Assembly: GCA_003327435.1 (NCBI GenBank)
Contig: QOQV01000001.1
Coordinates: 186,001-250,000 of the forward strand
DNA: 64,000 nucleotides
From: Ignavibacteriota bacterium
Lineage (GTDB): Bacteria; Bacteroidota; Ignavibacteria; UBA10030; BY39
Direction of reading: 5' to 3'
Shown: positions 35,144 through 45,019 of the stretch, in pieces
How positions within the stretch are numbered: the first letter of the stretch is position 1
Layout: the number at the start of each line of letters is the position of its first letter
The notes under the pieces: generated by a model
Databases searched by the model: none
Told to the model about the DNA's origin: nothing
What the model saw: the letters and a program-made list of their open reading frames with translations, nothing else
Translations under genes and position numbers: made by a program

Positions 35144-35536
35144 TTAAACTCTTCTTCTTTTTGGTGGACGACATCCATTATGAGGAATTGGAGTAATATC
35201 TCTAATAGATGTTATTTCCAGTCCAACTGTTTGTAGTGATCTTATTGCTGCTTCTCTTCCCGCCCCAGGTCCTTTTACATAAACATCAACTTTTCTTAGA
35301 CCAAGATCGTAAGCTTCTTTTGCAGCAGCTTCAGCTGTTACCTGAGCCGCAAATGGTGTATTCTTTCGAGAACCTTTGAAACCATTTTTACCAGCAGAAG
35401 ACCAGCTTATTGTATTACCATAAACATCTGTGATTGTGACTATCACATTATTGAAAGTCGCTTTGATATACACTTTTCCACTAACATCGACCTGAATACG
35501 TTTTTTCTTTTTTCCAGTTTGTTGGGTATTAGCCAT
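35144..35536 (-). CDS. rpsK: 30S ribosomal protein S11
   Basis: A 130-residue S11, with the typical [12 protein letters not shown] strand, [11 protein letters not shown] and the basic C-terminal [13 protein letters not shown]. It forms part of the platform of the small subunit near the E-site mRNA path. TGGAG lies a few bases before the ATG. It follows rpsM by 28 bases in the alpha operon. Confidence 0.98.
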   Translation of the reverse strand: MANTQQTGKKKKRIQVDVSGKVYIKATFNNVIVTITDVYGNTISWSSAGKNGFKGSRKNTPFAAQVTAEAAAKEAYDLGLRKVDVYVKGPGAGREAAIRSLQTVGLEITSIRDITPIPHNGCRPPKRRRV

Positions 35537-35564
35537 TTATAACTCCAGTTATTATTTTCATTGT

Positions 35565-35948
35565 TTATTTCTTTGCAGTAGCTTTCTTCTTGCCAGCAAC
35601 TGTCTTACGTTTACCTTTTCGGGTTCTGGCATTTGTACGAGTTCTCTGGCCACGAACAGGTAATCCTTTGCGATGTCTTATTCCTCGATAACATCCAATA
35701 TCCATCAGGCGTTTAATATTCATCTGGACTTCACTTCGGAGGGCGCCTTCTACTTTATAATCCGATGTAATAATTGAACGTATCTTGGCAATTTCTTCAT
35801 CAGTGAGTTCACCTATACGTTTGTTGAAATCAACACCAGCTGCTGAAAGAATTTTTTGAGCACTTGTTCTACCTATACCATAAATATAAGTCAAGCCGAT
35901 TTCGGCTCTCTTATTTTTTGGTAAATCAATTCCAGCTATTCTTGCCAC
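35565..35948 (-). CDS. rpsM: 30S ribosomal protein S13
   Basis: A 127-residue S13 with the opening [20 protein letters not shown] and the conserved [18 protein letters not shown] segment that contacts tRNA and 16S rRNA in the head. The lysine-rich tail (GKKKATAKK) is normal. The start is GTG at 35948; the following codons give the canonical ARIAG, so the GTG is secure. It is the first ribosomal gene after rpmJ. Confidence 0.98.
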   Translation of the reverse strand: MARIAGIDLPKNKRAEIGLTYIYGIGRTSAQKILSAAGVDFNKRIGELTDEEIAKIRSIITSDYKVEGALRSEVQMNIKRLMDIGCYRGIRHRKGLPVRGQRTRTNARTRKGKRKTVAGKKKATAKK

Positions 35949-35974
35949 TTATTATTCCTTTCTATTTTAATTAA

Positions 35975-36091
35975 TTATCCTTGACGTTGTTTGTGTTTTG
36001 GATTTTTCTTACAAATTACATAAACCGTACCTTTACGTCTTACGATTTTGCAATTTTCACAAATTTTCTTGACCGATGAACGAACTTTCAT
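35975..36091 (-). CDS. rpmJ: 50S ribosomal protein L36 (zinc-binding form)
   Basis: A 38-residue protein read from the ATG at 36091: it opens [17 protein letters not shown] and ends KHKQRQG. Cysteines 11, 14 and 27 with histidine 33 form the zinc ribbon of the C+ L36. This is the usual length and place for L36, between infA (11 bases) and rpsM. It is easily missed because of its size. Confidence 0.98.
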   Translation of the reverse strand: MKVRSSVKKICENCKIVRRKGTVYVICKKNPKHKQRQG

Positions 36092-36102
36092 ATTCTTCTC
36101 CG

Positions 36103-36321
36103 TTATTTATACCTATATGTTATTCTCCCCTTTGTTAAGTCATAAGGGGAGAGTTCAACTGTGACTTTATCACCAACTAATATTTTAATATAATTCATTC
36201 TCATTTTACCAGATACGTGGGCAATTATCTCGTGTCCATTTTCCAGACGGACTCTAAACATAGCATTTGGCAATGTTTCAATAATTGTTCCGTCAATTTT
36301 TATTGGACCTTGTTTTGCCAT
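36103..36321 (-). CDS. infA: Translation initiation factor IF-1
   Basis: A 72-residue IF-1 in its standard length, an OB-fold protein with [21 protein letters not shown]-like [12 protein letters not shown] and a closing [11 protein letters not shown]. It binds the ribosomal A site during initiation with IF-2 and IF-3. It starts 2 bases after the map stop with no clear Shine-Dalgarno sequence, so translation is probably coupled. The map-infA-rpmJ order is typical of this locus. Confidence 0.98.
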   Translation of the reverse strand: MAKQGPIKIDGTIIETLPNAMFRVRLENGHEIIAHVSGKMRMNYIKILVGDKVTVELSPYDLTKGRITYRYK

Positions 36322-36323
36322 AT

Positions 36324-37082
36324 TTACTTAGTTAATATTTCAGGTTCCGATTCTGTTATACATATTGTATGTTCAAAATGTGCAGATGGTTTTCCATCAG
36401 CTGTTGTAACAGTCCAACCATCTGAATAAAATTTTACCTTGTATGAACCCATATTGACCATTGGTTCAATTGCCAGAGTCATTCCAGGCTTTAATAATAT
36501 TCCTGTTCCTGTTTCTCCATAATTTGGTATCTGTGGATCTTCGTGAAGGTTTCTTCCAATACCATGTCCAACTAAATCACGAACGACTGAAAATCCAGCA
36601 TTTTCAACATGCTTCTGAACTGCTGCTGAGATATCGTGAACCCGATTTCCTGCACGAGCTTTTTCTATACCTTTATATAGCGATTCTTCAGTAACTTTTA
36701 ACAATCTCATCTTCTCTTCTGAAACTTTTCCTACGGGAAAAGATTTTGCTGCATCACCATAAAAATTATTTTTTTTTACACCTACATCAATAGATATTAT
36801 TTGTCCTTCTTCCAGTCGTCGGTTATCTGGAATTCCATGAACAACTTCATCATCTATTGAAGTACACAGAGTTGCCGGATACAAGTTTTTCTTATCATTT
36901 CCATATCCTTTAAAGGCTGGTTCAGCATTTTGTGATCTGATATAATTCTCAGCTAACTCGTCCAGCTCCTTTGTTGTTATTCCAGGTTTAATATATGTTA
37001 CAAGCAATTTCAACACTTCAGCAACAATCCTACAACTTTCCTTCATCAATATTATTTCTTCCCTGGTCTTAATATTAATCAT
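36324..37082 (-). CDS. map: Methionine aminopeptidase, type I
   Basis: A 252-residue metallopeptidase. Family landmarks are HGIPD near residue 78, [14 protein letters not shown] with the first metal aspartates, the [12 protein letters not shown] motif, and EPMVNMG followed by the late EHTICITE glutamate. It removes initiator methionine from new proteins on the ribosome. A longer frame could begin at a TTG overlapping the secY stop, but the ATG at 37082 gives the usual length and start (INIKTREEI). The common secY-adk-map arrangement lacks adk here. Confidence 0.97.
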   Translation of the reverse strand: MINIKTREEIILMKESCRIVAEVLKLLVTYIKPGITTKELDELAENYIRSQNAEPAFKGYGNDKKNLYPATLCTSIDDEVVHGIPDNRRLEEGQIISIDVGVKKNNFYGDAAKSFPVGKVSEEKMRLLKVTEESLYKGIEKARAGNRVHDISAAVQKHVENAGFSVVRDLVGHGIGRNLHEDPQIPNYGETGTGILLKPGMTLAIEPMVNMGSYKVKFYSDGWTVTTADGKPSAHFEHTICITESEPEILTK

Positions 37083-37102
37083 CTCGTCCAAGAATCGGGA
37101 AA

Positions 37103-38440
37103 TCAATATCTTCTACCTTTTAGATGACCACTTTTCAGGAAGCCATCATAATGACGCATTACAAGATGCGACTCTATTTGTTGTAGTGTATCCAGACCAA
37201 CACCAACAACAATAAGTAGACTTGTTCCACCGAAGAAACTTGCGAATGAACCAGTCACACCTAACTTCATCATAAATGTGGGTAATATTGCAATTATTGC
37301 AAGGAATATCGAACCTGGTAAAGTTATTTTTGTAAGAATGTTATCAATAAAATCTGAAGTATTTTTACCGGGGCGAATTCCAGGTATAAATCCACCTTGT
37401 TTTTGCATTGTTTCTGCAACATCTTTTGGATTAAAAGCTATTGCAGTATAAAAATATGTAAAGAACACGATCATAATTCCATAAATAAAGGAATAAACAA
37501 ACGAAGTATGATCAAAATATTTTGATATACTTGCCATAAATTCGCTTTCAGGAAAGAATGTAAGAATTGTGCTCGGAATAAACATTATCGACTGAGCGAA
37601 TATAATTGGCATAACACCCGCTGTATTCACACGCATTGGGATATATTGCGTAACGCCACCATATACTTTGCGGCCAATTACTCTCTTAGCATATTGGACC
37701 GGTATTCTTCTTGTACCTTGAGTAACCATAATCACACCAGCAACAATAAGAACCATCGCAGCAATTATCACCAATTCTATTATAATACTTCTTGCGCCCG
37801 AACTAACAAGCTGGAATTCATCCAATACTGCATGAGGAAAACGGGCAATAATGCCTATAAAAATAATCAAAGAAATTCCGTTCCCGATACCTCGTTCAGT
37901 TATTTGTTCACCAAGCCACATCATAAAAATTGTTCCGCTTGTAAGTACAATTATAGTACTTATGAAGAACCCAATTCCTTGAACCTCAGCTGGAACAATA
38001 GAAACACCAGCAGCTTGCATATTCACCAGGCGGACACTTACGCCCCAAGCCTGCAGAGCCGAAACCAGAACAGTTCCGTACCTCGTAAGTTGAGTAATTT
38101 TTTTTCTGCCTTCTTCACCTTCTTTTGAAAGTTTCTGAAAATAAGGTACAACCGCACCCAACAGCTGAATAATAATGGATGCACTGATATAAGGCATTAT
38201 GCCCAATGCAAATATTGCTGCGTTGTGAAATGCACCACCAACGAATAAGTCGTAAAGACCAAACAAAGTGTTAGATGCCTGGCTTCTAACTGCTTCAGCA
38301 AGAGCTGACGCATCCACACCTGGTAGAGTAATATGGGCACCGATACGCACAACAATTAAAAGAGCGGCAGTGAAGATAATTCGCTGCCTGAGCTCTTGAA
38401 TTTTTAGGATATTTCTAAAACTTTCACTTAATTTTGCCAT
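37103..38440 (-). CDS. secY: Preprotein translocase subunit SecY
   Basis: A 445-residue protein with ten expected transmembrane helices. SecY landmarks are visible: the plug and first-helix region after RIGAHITLPGVD, ISASIIIQLL, and the cytoplasmic loops KEGEEGRKKITQ and QGTRRIPVQYAKR that face the ribosome and SecA. It forms the Sec channel with SecE (63263-63445). All signal-peptide proteins described here would cross the inner membrane through it. It begins 10 bases after rplO and ends just before map. Confidence 0.98.
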   Translation of the reverse strand: MAKLSESFRNILKIQELRQRIIFTAALLIVVRIGAHITLPGVDASALAEAVRSQASNTLFGLYDLFVGGAFHNAAIFALGIMPYISASIIIQLLGAVVPYFQKLSKEGEEGRKKITQLTRYGTVLVSALQAWGVSVRLVNMQAAGVSIVPAEVQGIGFFISTIIVLTSGTIFMMWLGEQITERGIGNGISLIIFIGIIARFPHAVLDEFQLVSSGARSIIIELVIIAAMVLIVAGVIMVTQGTRRIPVQYAKRVIGRKVYGGVTQYIPMRVNTAGVMPIIFAQSIMFIPSTILTFFPESEFMASISKYFDHTSFVYSFIYGIMIVFFTYFYTAIAFNPKDVAETMQKQGGFIPGIRPGKNTSDFIDNILTKITLPGSIFLAIIAILPTFMMKLGVTGSFASFFGGTSLLIVVGVGLDTLQQIESHLVMRHYDGFLKSGHLKGRRY

Positions 38441-38450
38441 TTTAATTCAT

Positions 38451-38918
38451 TTAAGATATAATTTTTGTTTTACCGCCAACAGCTTCAATTTTTTGTATTG
38501 CAGAGTTACTGAATGCATGAGCTGTGACTTCAAGTTTTGTTTTTAATTCACCGTTTCCTAAAATTTTTACAGGAACTGATTTTTTTGAAACGGCACCAAT
38601 TTGATATAAAATTTCCGGATTTACGATACCATCAGGAAACTTTCCTGAATTAGCTAGATTTTCTAATCTATTTACATTTACTACTTGATATTCAGTTTTA
38701 AAAATATTATTAAATCCAAATTTTGGAACTCTCCGAACAAGAGGCATCTGTCCACCCTCAAACCAAGGTCTATAACTCACACCAGATCGAGAACCCTGTC
38801 CTTTGTGTCCGCGTGTGGCTGTACCACCGTGGCCAGAGCCCTGACCTCTACCGATTCTTTTCCTTTTTTTCTTTGAACCTTCTTTATATTTTAAATTTGA
38901 TAATAATGCTTTTTCCAT
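38451..38918 (-). CDS. rplO: 50S ribosomal protein L15
   Basis: A 155-residue L15. The glycine- and lysine-rich N-terminus (RIGRGQGSGHGGTATRGHKG) and the conserved FEGGQMPLVRRVPKFGF segment are diagnostic. I chose the ATG at 38918, six bases after GAAGG, rather than a TTG two codons upstream. It follows rpmD in the spc operon and precedes secY, the standard order. Confidence 0.97.
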   Translation of the reverse strand: MEKALLSNLKYKEGSKKKRKRIGRGQGSGHGGTATRGHKGQGSRSGVSYRPWFEGGQMPLVRRVPKFGFNNIFKTEYQVVNVNRLENLANSGKFPDGIVNPEILYQIGAVSKKSVPVKILGNGELKTKLEVTAHAFSNSAIQKIEAVGGKTKIIS

Positions 38919-38937
38919 TTTCAACCTTCTAATAAAA

Positions 38938-39129
38938 TTATTCTTCTATTTCTTCGACCTTAACCAGGTGTTTAACTTTTTCAATCATTCCACGAATTTG
39001 TGGAGTATCTTTCTTTATTACCGAATAATTAGGTCTTCCAAGTCCTAAAGCCTTAATTGTTCTTTTGTGTTTTTCAAGTGTATCAATGATACTGTAAATT
39101 TGAGTTATTTTTAATTTTTTTTCAGCCAT
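38938..39129 (-). CDS. rpmD: 50S ribosomal protein L30
   Basis: A 63-residue L30, with KITQIYSIIDTLEKHKRTIKALGLGRP near the start, the hallmark GLGRPN and a second helix ending in VEEIEE. The length is normal. It sits between rpsE (8 bases) and rplO in the spc operon, as in most bacteria. Confidence 0.97.
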   Translation of the reverse strand: MAEKKLKITQIYSIIDTLEKHKRTIKALGLGRPNYSVIKKDTPQIRGMIEKVKHLVKVEEIEE

Positions 39130-39137
39130 TTTTTTCC

Positions 39138-39662
39138 CTAACTAACTTTAATATCATTTTTCTTTTCAAAAAGTTCGTTAAGAGACATACCACGACGCAT
39201 AGCGATTTCTTTTGGATCACTCATACTTAACAATCCACGCAAAGTAGCTTTTACAACATTATGTGGATTTGTAGAACCAAGTGATTTAGTTAATACATCC
39301 TTAACGCCAGCAAGTTCCAGAACTGCACGAACACCACCACCGGCAATCAAACCTGTACCTGGAGAAGCTGGTTTTAATAAAACCTTGGCAGCACCGTATT
39401 TTGAAATTACCGGATGTGGAATTGTACCTTTATAAATACTAACTTCCACGATGTTCTTTTTTGCGTCATCGATGCCTTTAGCAATCGCATCACTTACTTC
39501 GTTGGCTTTACCCAATCCAACACCAACATGACCGTTTAAGTCGCCAACAACCACAATTGTATTAAAGCTAAATCTTCTTCCACCTTTTACGACTTTAGCA
39601 ACGCGATTGATATGAACAATTTTTTCTTTTAATTCTAATTCACTTGCTTTAACTTTTGTCAA
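39138..39662 (-). CDS. rpsE: 30S ribosomal protein S5
   Basis: A 174-residue S5, with the double-stranded RNA-binding-like domain at the N-terminus ([32 protein letters not shown]) and the C-terminal domain with [22 protein letters not shown]. It shapes the mRNA entry site and affects fidelity. The start is TTG at 39662 with GGAG seven bases upstream; the overlapping ATG in another frame stops after six codons. It is the first gene after the embedded tRNA-Gln. Confidence 0.97.
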   Translation of the reverse strand: MTKVKASELELKEKIVHINRVAKVVKGGRRFSFNTIVVVGDLNGHVGVGLGKANEVSDAIAKGIDDAKKNIVEVSIYKGTIPHPVISKYGAAKVLLKPASPGTGLIAGGGVRAVLELAGVKDVLTKSLGSTNPHNVVKATLRGLLSMSDPKEIAMRRGMSLNELFEKKNDIKVS

Positions 39663-39701
39663 ATTTCATCTCCATAAATTTTTAATAAACAAAACTGACT
39701 G

Positions 39702-39772
39702 CTGCCGGGGGAGGATTCGAACCTCCTCATACGGCTCCAAAGGCCGCTGTCCTGCCATTAGACGACCCGGCA
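39702..39772 (-). tRNA. tRNA-Gln (anticodon TTG)
   Basis: The minus strand folds into a full cloverleaf of 71 bases. The acceptor stem is TGCCGGG/CCCGGCA with discriminator G, the anticodon stem GCGGC/GCCGT holds the loop CTTTGGA (anticodon TTG), and the T arm is GAGG TTCGAAT CCTC. A uridine at position 1 is usual for tRNA-Gln. CCA is not encoded. It lies 8 bases after the rplR stop and about 40 bases before rpsE, inside the spc operon and in the same orientation, so it must be cut out of the ribosomal mRNA. Confidence 0.95.
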
Positions 39773-39780
39773 AAATATTT

Positions 39781-40149
39781 TTAAAATTGCAGACCACCTT
39801 CTCGTGCACCCTCTGCAATTGCTTTTACTTTGCCGTGGTATCTATATCCACTTCTGTCAAACACAACTTTTGTAATATTTTTCTTAAGTGCCAATTCTGC
39901 CAGATGTTTACCAACAATTTTAGCTTTTTCTATCTTAGATTTTACACCCGACAATTCATCCTTTAAATCTTTAGACTTTGTGGATGCAAAAGCTAATGTG
40001 TGACCCTTGGTATCATCAATAATTTGTGCATATATGTGTTTCAGGCTTCTGTACACTGAAAGCCTTGGCCTTTCAGGCGTACCGAAAATCTTTTTTCTTA
40101 TGTGCTTTTTTATTCGATCTCTTTTTTTAAATTTGGATTTATTAATCAT
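39781..40149 (-). CDS. rplR: 50S ribosomal protein L18
   Basis: A 122-residue L18. The basic N-terminus and [21 protein letters not shown] lead to the typical close [26 protein letters not shown]18 binds 5S rRNA together with L5. It starts 18 bases after rplF. Its stop is followed within 8 bases by a tRNA-Gln gene, an arrangement not seen in the standard spc operon. Confidence 0.98.
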   Translation of the reverse strand: MINKSKFKKRDRIKKHIRKKIFGTPERPRLSVYRSLKHIYAQIIDDTKGHTLAFASTKSKDLKDELSGVKSKIEKAKIVGKHLAELALKKNITKVVFDRSGYRYHGKVKAIAEGAREGGLQF

Positions 40150-40167
40150 TTTTAATTCCAGTTGTTT

Positions 40168-40719
40168 TTATTTTGCTCCAGCTGATGCAGCAGCTTTTCC
40201 TGCTTTACGTCTAACATATTCACCTTCATATCTAATTCCTTTACCTTTATATGGCTCGGGAGGTCTGAAGGATCTTATTTTCGCTGCAACTAATCCAACT
40301 AAATGTTTATCAATTCCAGAAATACTTATGCTTGTTGGAGAAGGTACTTCAATTTTTATTCCTTCCGGTGGAGAGAAATAAATAGGATGCGAATATCCTA
40401 ATGCAAGCTGAATTCCTTTGCCTTTAGCTTCAGCTTTATATCCCACTCCAACAATCTCTAATTTTTTCTGAAATCCTTGTGAAACACCAGTAATCATATT
40501 TGCAATTAGTGCTCTCCATAATCCGTGCAGTGCTTTCACACGTTTTTCATCCGATGCACGTTTCAGAACGATTTCCTGACCGTTTATTTCGATATCAATT
40601 TCATTCACTTTTTCAGCTTTCAATGTTCCTTTCGGTCCATTTACAGTTATTATATTTCCCTGGATGTTGACTTTAACATCCTTTGGAATTGGTATTGGTT
40701 TTCTTCCTATTCTTGACAC
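40168..40719 (-). CDS. rplF: 50S ribosomal protein L6
   Basis: A 183-residue L6 with two repeated domains; SRIGRKPIPIPKDVKV opens it, VNGPKGTL and the late PEPYKGKGIRYEGEYVRRKAGK are diagnostic. It sits at the GTPase-associated side of the large subunit. The start is GTG at 40719, with GGAG upstream, and the following codons give the canonical SRIG. It is between rpsH and rplR. Confidence 0.98.
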   Translation of the reverse strand: MSRIGRKPIPIPKDVKVNIQGNIITVNGPKGTLKAEKVNEIDIEINGQEIVLKRASDEKRVKALHGLWRALIANMITGVSQGFQKKLEIVGVGYKAEAKGKGIQLALGYSHPIYFSPPEGIKIEVPSPTSISISGIDKHLVGLVAAKIRSFRPPEPYKGKGIRYEGEYVRRKAGKAAASAGAK

Positions 40720-40736
40720 TTTTAATACTCCTTATA

Positions 40737-41132
40737 TTACCATATATGACAGATTACTTCACCACCGACTTTTTCCTGGCGAGCTTGCTGGTCGGTCATA
40801 ATTCCTTTTGGTGTGGAAATAATTGCAATACCCAGACCGCCCAATACTCTTGGCAATTCGTCTGCACCGACATATACTCTAAGACCAGGTTTGCTAATTC
40901 TTTTCAAACCGCTAATTACACTTTTTCCTGAATTATATTTTAAGAGAATCACCAGGACTCCTGATTTGTTATCAGGTTTCTCAATATAATCGGTTATATA
41001 TTTTTTTTCTTTTAATATTCGAGTTATTTCCCTTTTCAGATGTGAGGAGGGAATTTCAACTCTTTTTTGATTTGCTCTTATTGCATTTCTAATTCTTGTT
41101 AGATAGTCTGCTATTGGATCTGTTACGCTCAT
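40737..41132 (-). CDS. rpsH: 30S ribosomal protein S8
   Basis: A 131-residue S8, beginning [19 protein letters not shown] and ending with the conserved [22 protein letters not shown]. In E. coli S8 represses the spc operon by binding mRNA near rplE; I could not identify an equivalent site here by eye. It lies between rpsZ and rplF. Confidence 0.98.
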   Translation of the reverse strand: MSVTDPIADYLTRIRNAIRANQKRVEIPSSHLKREITRILKEKKYITDYIEKPDNKSGVLVILLKYNSGKSVISGLKRISKPGLRVYVGADELPRVLGGLGIAIISTPKGIMTDQQARQEKVGGEVICHIW

Positions 41133-41172
41133 AATTTTCCAATTATTAATTTATTTTTGACATTTTGGAATA

Positions 41173-41358
41173 CTACCAACTTGCTTTTCGAACACCGGGA
41201 ATTTTCCCGTCGAGTGCCATTTGACGGAAACACAATCTACATATTCCGTATTTCCTGATATATGCTCTTGGTCGTCCACATATGTTACACCTATTATGTT
41301 TACGAACCGGATATTTGGGTGTTTTCTTTGCTTTCACCCGCATTGCTAATCTTGCCAA
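41173..41358 (-). CDS. rpsZ: 30S ribosomal protein S14, type Z (zinc form)
   Basis: A 61-residue S14 of the short zinc-binding type. Cysteines in [12 protein letters not shown] and [11 protein letters not shown] form the zinc knuckle. The start is TTG at 41358 with GGAG six bases upstream; an ATG five codons downstream would remove the conserved ARLA beginning. No zinc-independent S14 paralogue is present in the window. It lies between rplE and rpsH. Confidence 0.97.
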   Translation of the reverse strand: MARLAMRVKAKKTPKYPVRKHNRCNICGRPRAYIRKYGICRLCFRQMALDGKIPGVRKASW

Positions 41359-41371
41359 GTAATACTCCTTT

Positions 41372-42004
41372 TTAAGTTTGTGGTTTTACAAAAGGCATTC
41401 CAAATGCTTTTAATAATTCGTATGCCTCTTGATCTGTTTTAGCTGTTGTTACGAATGTAATATCCATTCCAAAAATTTTTGTTACTTTATCAACATCAAT
41501 TTCTGGAAATATTATTTGTTCTTTAATACCAACTGTATAATTGCCCCTACCGTCAAATGATTTATCAGATAAACCTCTGAAATCGCGTATTCGGGGCATC
41601 GCAATGTTAATTAACCTATCAAAAAACTCATACATCCTTTGCTTGCGCAGAGTAACACGAATTCCTATTGGCATTCCAGCTCTGAGTTTAAAATTTGAGA
41701 TTGCCTGCTTAGATCTGGTGACTACTACTTTTTGACCGACTATCATTTCAAGATCCTTTGCGATAACTTCAATTATTTTTGGATCTTGTGTTGCCTGTCC
41801 AACTCCAACATTAATACAGATTTTTTCAAGTTTTGGTACCTGTGCTGGACTTTTATAATTAAATTTTTCTTTTAATTTAGGTACAATCTCATTTTTGTAT
41901 AACTCGAACAATCGAGGTGGAACACCTTTTTCTACGATTGTTTCGGCTACAGCAGTAGTTTTTTGTTCTTTTACAGTTTTTTCAGATTTCTCTTTTTTTG
42001 CCAT
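41372..42004 (-). CDS. rplE: 50S ribosomal protein L5
   Basis: A 210-residue L5. The core from about residue 30 ([46 protein letters not shown]) binds 5S rRNA. The first 25 or so residues, rich in lysine, glutamate and threonine, are an extension beyond the usual length of about 180. The ATG at 42004 has no strong Shine-Dalgarno sequence. It is between rplX and rpsZ in the spc operon. Confidence 0.97.
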   Translation of the reverse strand: MAKKEKSEKTVKEQKTTAVAETIVEKGVPPRLFELYKNEIVPKLKEKFNYKSPAQVPKLEKICINVGVGQATQDPKIIEVIAKDLEMIVGQKVVVTRSKQAISNFKLRAGMPIGIRVTLRKQRMYEFFDRLINIAMPRIRDFRGLSDKSFDGRGNYTVGIKEQIIFPEIDVDKVTKIFGMDITFVTTAKTDQEAYELLKAFGMPFVKPQT

Positions 42005-42020
42005 AATATTTTCTTAGTTA

Positions 42021-42344
42021 TTAGAACATTTCGTTACAACTTTTGCAGATGCGCATAAATTGCTTTTTATTTGTCATTGCATCTTTAATTCTTTTTCTGC
42101 CAATACGTGAGGGTTCATTACATTTTGGGCAAATGACCATTACATTAGAAACATGTATTGGAGCTTCTTTTTGCACAATTCCACCTTGTGGATTTTTTTG
42201 TGAAGGACGAGTATGCCTTTTGGTTATATTTACGCCTTCAACAATAACTCTGGATTTTTCTGGAAATACTTTTAAAACTTTTCCAGTTTTACCTTTTGCG
42301 TTGCCGCTAATTACTAATACATTGTCGTTTTTGTGAACTTTCAT
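42021..42344 (-). CDS. rplX: 50S ribosomal protein L24 (zinc-ribbon form)
   Basis: A 107-residue L24. The KOW motif ([21 protein letters not shown]) occupies the N-terminus. The second half has CPKC and, near the end, CKSC, four cysteines suited to a zinc ribbon as in many bacterial L24 proteins. L24 starts assembly of the large subunit. AAGGAAG precedes the ATG. It lies between rplN and rplE. Confidence 0.98.
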   Translation of the reverse strand: MKVHKNDNVLVISGNAKGKTGKVLKVFPEKSRVIVEGVNITKRHTRPSQKNPQGGIVQKEAPIHVSNVMVICPKCNEPSRIGRKRIKDAMTNKKQFMRICKSCNEMF

Positions 42345-42354
42345 TTTTCTTCCT

Positions 42355-42723
42355 TTATAACACTTCTGGAGCTAATGAGATAATTTTCATAAAATTCTTT
42401 TCACGTAATTCACGTGCAACAGGTCCAAAAATTCTTGTGCCTCGGGGTTCACCCTGTGCATTAAGTAATACTGCCGCATTTTCATCGAATCTTATATACG
42501 AGCCATCATTTCTTCGAATCTCTTTTGTAGTTCGGACGATAACTGCACGGGATACTTCACCTTTTTTTACTGCTGCACCGGGTATAGCACTTTTAATAGA
42601 TACAACAATCAGATCTCCAACTGTTGCATAGCGTTTATCATGTCCGCCTAACACACGGATACAGCGGACTTTCTTTGCGCCTGAATTATCTGCTACAACC
42701 AGATTTGTTTCTTCCTGAATCAT
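42355..42723 (-). CDS. rplN: 50S ribosomal protein L14
   Basis: A 122-residue L14 with the family start [19 protein letters not shown], the VVIRTTKE-like [11 protein letters not shown] segment and [13 protein letters not shown]. It forms an inter-subunit bridge and contacts the ribosome silencing factor site. AAAGGAA precedes the ATG. It follows rpsQ and precedes rplX, the usual first genes of the spc operon. Confidence 0.98.
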   Translation of the reverse strand: MIQEETNLVVADNSGAKKVRCIRVLGGHDKRYATVGDLIVVSIKSAIPGAAVKKGEVSRAVIVRTTKEIRRNDGSYIRFDENAAVLLNAQGEPRGTRIFGPVARELREKNFMKIISLAPEVL

Positions 42724-42743
42724 GACTATATTTCCTTTTTCAA

Positions 42744-43004
42744 TTACTTAGCTTTTTCAATAATTTCAACCAATCGCCAGCATTTGTTTTTACTTAATGG
42801 TCTTGTTTCCATTATTTTTACGACATCACCAATATTAGCTTCCTGTTTTTCATCGTGAGCCATCAATTTTGTAGTTCTTGTGAAATATTTTTTATATAAC
42901 GGATGAGGTACTTTCCTTTCGATTGCAACTACAATACTTTTTTGCATTTTATTACTGACAACTTTTCCAATTCTTACTTTTCTCATAGTTTTTCTTTGAG
43001 TCAT
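42744..43004 (-). CDS. rpsQ: 30S ribosomal protein S17
   Basis: An 86-residue OB-fold S17, with [35 protein letters not shown] and the late [16 protein letters not shown]. It is a primary 16S rRNA binder. It starts 4 bases after rpmC and is the last gene of the S10 cluster in the classical division. Confidence 0.98.
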   Translation of the reverse strand: MTQRKTMRKVRIGKVVSNKMQKSIVVAIERKVPHPLYKKYFTRTTKLMAHDEKQEANIGDVVKIMETRPLSKNKCWRLVEIIEKAK

Positions 43005-43008
43005 ATCT

Positions 43009-43224
43009 TTATACCTTTGAATTTTGTGCTTGTTTCTGTTTTTCGACCAATATAGTTTTTAACCTTGCAATATTACGACGCACGAGTCTGACCTGTATAG
43101 GGCTTGATAATTGTCGTGTTGCAAGTTGAAACTTAAGATGACTCAAATTAATTTCCTCATCTTGAATTCGCTTTTTAATTTCCTCAATAGATAATTGTCT
43201 TATTTCGTGTGCTTTCATTTTCAT
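43009..43224 (-). CDS. rpmC: 50S ribosomal protein L29
   Basis: A 71-residue two-helix L29, with [14 protein letters not shown] and the family signature [18 protein letters not shown]. It is located at the peptide exit and helps bind trigger factor and SRP. Two ATGs two codons apart are possible; the first gives the usual length. It starts 3 bases after rplP. Confidence 0.97.
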   Translation of the reverse strand: MKMKAHEIRQLSIEEIKKRIQDEEINLSHLKFQLATRQLSSPIQVRLVRRNIARLKTILVEKQKQAQNSKV

Positions 43225-43227
43225 ATT

Positions 43228-43650
43228 TTATCCACCTTCATAACCTGGTCTGATTACCATTTTACTTTTAATTGGAAGTTTTCGACTTGCTATATACATT
43301 GCTTCTTCAGCCAATTCTTTTTTTATACCACCAAGTTCGAACATGATAGTGCCTGGTTTCACAACTGCGACCCAGAATTCAGGTGCGCCTTTTCCGCTTC
43401 CCATTCTGGTTTCAGCAGGTTTTTTGGTAACGGATTTATCAGGGAATATACGTATCCATACTTTCCCCTCACGTTTCATAAGTCGTGTTAATGCAACGCG
43501 AGCAGCTTCGATTTGTCTTTGTGTAATCCAACCTGGTTGAAGAGCTTTCAAGCCAAAATCTCCAAAAGCAATTGTTGCACCACGAGTAGCTTTACCTTTC
43601 ATTCTACCACGTTGCGATTTTCTATATTTGACTCTCTTTGGTATTAACAT
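43228..43650 (-). CDS. rplP: 50S ribosomal protein L16
   Basis: A 140-residue L16, opening [20 protein letters not shown], with [16 protein letters not shown] and the [17 protein letters not shown] loop that reaches toward the A-site tRNA. It lies between rpsC (17 bases) and rpmC. The length and start are standard. Confidence 0.98.
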   Translation of the reverse strand: MLIPKRVKYRKSQRGRMKGKATRGATIAFGDFGLKALQPGWITQRQIEAARVALTRLMKREGKVWIRIFPDKSVTKKPAETRMGSGKGAPEFWVAVVKPGTIMFELGGIKKELAEEAMYIASRKLPIKSKMVIRPGYEGG

Positions 43651-43667
43651 TTTACTATCACCATTAT

Positions 43668-44306
43668 TTAGATTTCCATACCACTTAAAATTTCACCTTT
43701 ACAAACCCATACTTTTACACCAATTGCGCCATAGATAGTTTGTGCAGTTGCAGTAGCATAATCAATATCTGCACGGAGAGTGTGTAAAGGAATTCTTCCT
43801 TCTTTATATTGTTCCGTTCTTGCAATTTCTGCACCACCGAGGCGACCTGAACACATTACACGAACCCCTTCTGCACCCATACGCATTGCTGCAGTGATTG
43901 CACTTTTCATTGCACGGCGGAACGAAATTCTTCCTTCTATTTGTGTTGCAATTGTTTCAGCAAGTAAATATGCATCTAACTCAGGTCGTTTAATTTCACT
44001 AATTAGCAATTTTACATCTTTATTTGTAATTGTTTTTAATTCTTCTTCAAGCTTAGTTATTTCCTGACCACTTCTACCGATAACAACACCAGGTCGAGAT
44101 GTATGTATTGTAATTTTTGCCTGTTTTGCAGTTCTTTCAATAAATATTTTTGATATTCCAGCTTTCTTCAATCTTGTCCGAATATAGTTACGGATTTTGA
44201 TATCTTCTAATAATTTTGTACTGCTGTTCTTTGGTTCAAACCAATTAGAATCCCAGCTTTTGTTAATTCCTAATCTAAGTCCTATTGGATTTGTTTTTTG
44301 ACCCAT
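43668..44306 (-). CDS. rpsC: 30S ribosomal protein S3
   Basis: A 212-residue S3. It begins [20 protein letters not shown], contains the KH-domain GxxG equivalent VIGRSGQEI at about residue 75, and the C-terminal domain [17 protein letters not shown]. It helps unwind mRNA at the entry channel. AAAGGAG precedes the ATG. It starts 1 base after rplV, so translation is likely coupled. Confidence 0.98.
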   Translation of the reverse strand: MGQKTNPIGLRLGINKSWDSNWFEPKNSSTKLLEDIKIRNYIRTRLKKAGISKIFIERTAKQAKITIHTSRPGVVIGRSGQEITKLEEELKTITNKDVKLLISEIKRPELDAYLLAETIATQIEGRISFRRAMKSAITAAMRMGAEGVRVMCSGRLGGAEIARTEQYKEGRIPLHTLRADIDYATATAQTIYGAIGVKVWVCKGEILSGMEI

Positions 44307-44307
44307 A

Positions 44308-44700
44308 TTACTCCTTTTCAGCTTTCTCGGTCTTTTGAGTTATCGGTTTAGTTTCCTGTTCACGTTCGGCTACAACTATTGTAAGATGATTTGATCTTTT
44401 TAGAATTCGATAAGCTCGCCCCATTGGTGCAGGTAAAATTCGTTTCATTGAGGGACCACCATCTACAAAAGCACTTTTAACATAAATATTTTGTGTTTCG
44501 ATGCGCTTACCTTCAGCTTTATTCTGTAAATTCGAAATTGCTGAACGCAATACCTTTTCAACCACTTTTGATGCATGTTTGGGAGAAAAATGTAATATCG
44601 AAAGGGCTTCTTCCACATTTTTCCCTCTAATTAAATCTACAACCAGACGCATCTTCCTGGGTGAAGAAGGAATATATCTATTTATTGCTTTAGCTTCCAT
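44308..44700 (-). CDS. rplV: 50S ribosomal protein L22
   Basis: A 130-residue L22 starting [20 protein letters not shown] and carrying the conserved extended loop with [20 protein letters not shown], which lines the exit tunnel. The last 15 residues are a charged tail. An ATG four codons upstream overlaps the GGAG sequence; the ATG at 44700, seven bases after it, is the better start. It lies between rpsS and rpsC. Confidence 0.97.
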   Translation of the reverse strand: MEAKAINRYIPSSPRKMRLVVDLIRGKNVEEALSILHFSPKHASKVVEKVLRSAISNLQNKAEGKRIETQNIYVKSAFVDGGPSMKRILPAPMGRAYRILKRSNHLTIVVAEREQETKPITQKTEKAEKE

Positions 44701-44724
44701 GAAATTCTCCATTTTTTAATCTGC

Positions 44725-45006
44725 TTATCCTGTTGTAGCCTCTGTTTTCAGACCAGGATGACCACGGAAAATACGAGTAGGTGCAAATTCTCCTAATTTA
44801 TGTCCTACCATTCCTTCATGTACATATACCGGAATAAATTTATTGCCGTTGTGAACTGTAAAAGTTAGACCGACAAATTCCGGAGTAATCGTAGATGAAC
44901 GTGCATAAGTTTTAATAACGGATTTTTTACCGGATTTCTGCATTTCCTGGACTTTTTTTAGAAGCTTAGGATCTACATATGGACCTTTTTTGATTGAACG
45001 ACTCAT
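44725..45006 (-). CDS. rpsS: 30S ribosomal protein S19
   Basis: A 93-residue S19, with [17 protein letters not shown], the [12 protein letters not shown] segment and [17 protein letters not shown]. It is in the head of the small subunit, paired with S13. It follows rplB by 13 bases and precedes rplV. No strong Shine-Dalgarno sequence is seen before the ATG. Confidence 0.98.
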   Translation of the reverse strand: MSRSIKKGPYVDPKLLKKVQEMQKSGKKSVIKTYARSSTITPEFVGLTFTVHNGNKFIPVYVHEGMVGHKLGEFAPTRIFRGHPGLKTEATTG

Positions 45007-45019
45007 AAGTTTAACTTAA

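Noticed and set aside
36324-38440. adk between secY and map
   Set aside because: The frame passes directly from the secY stop into map with no adenylate kinase motif between them, so adk is not in this locus.
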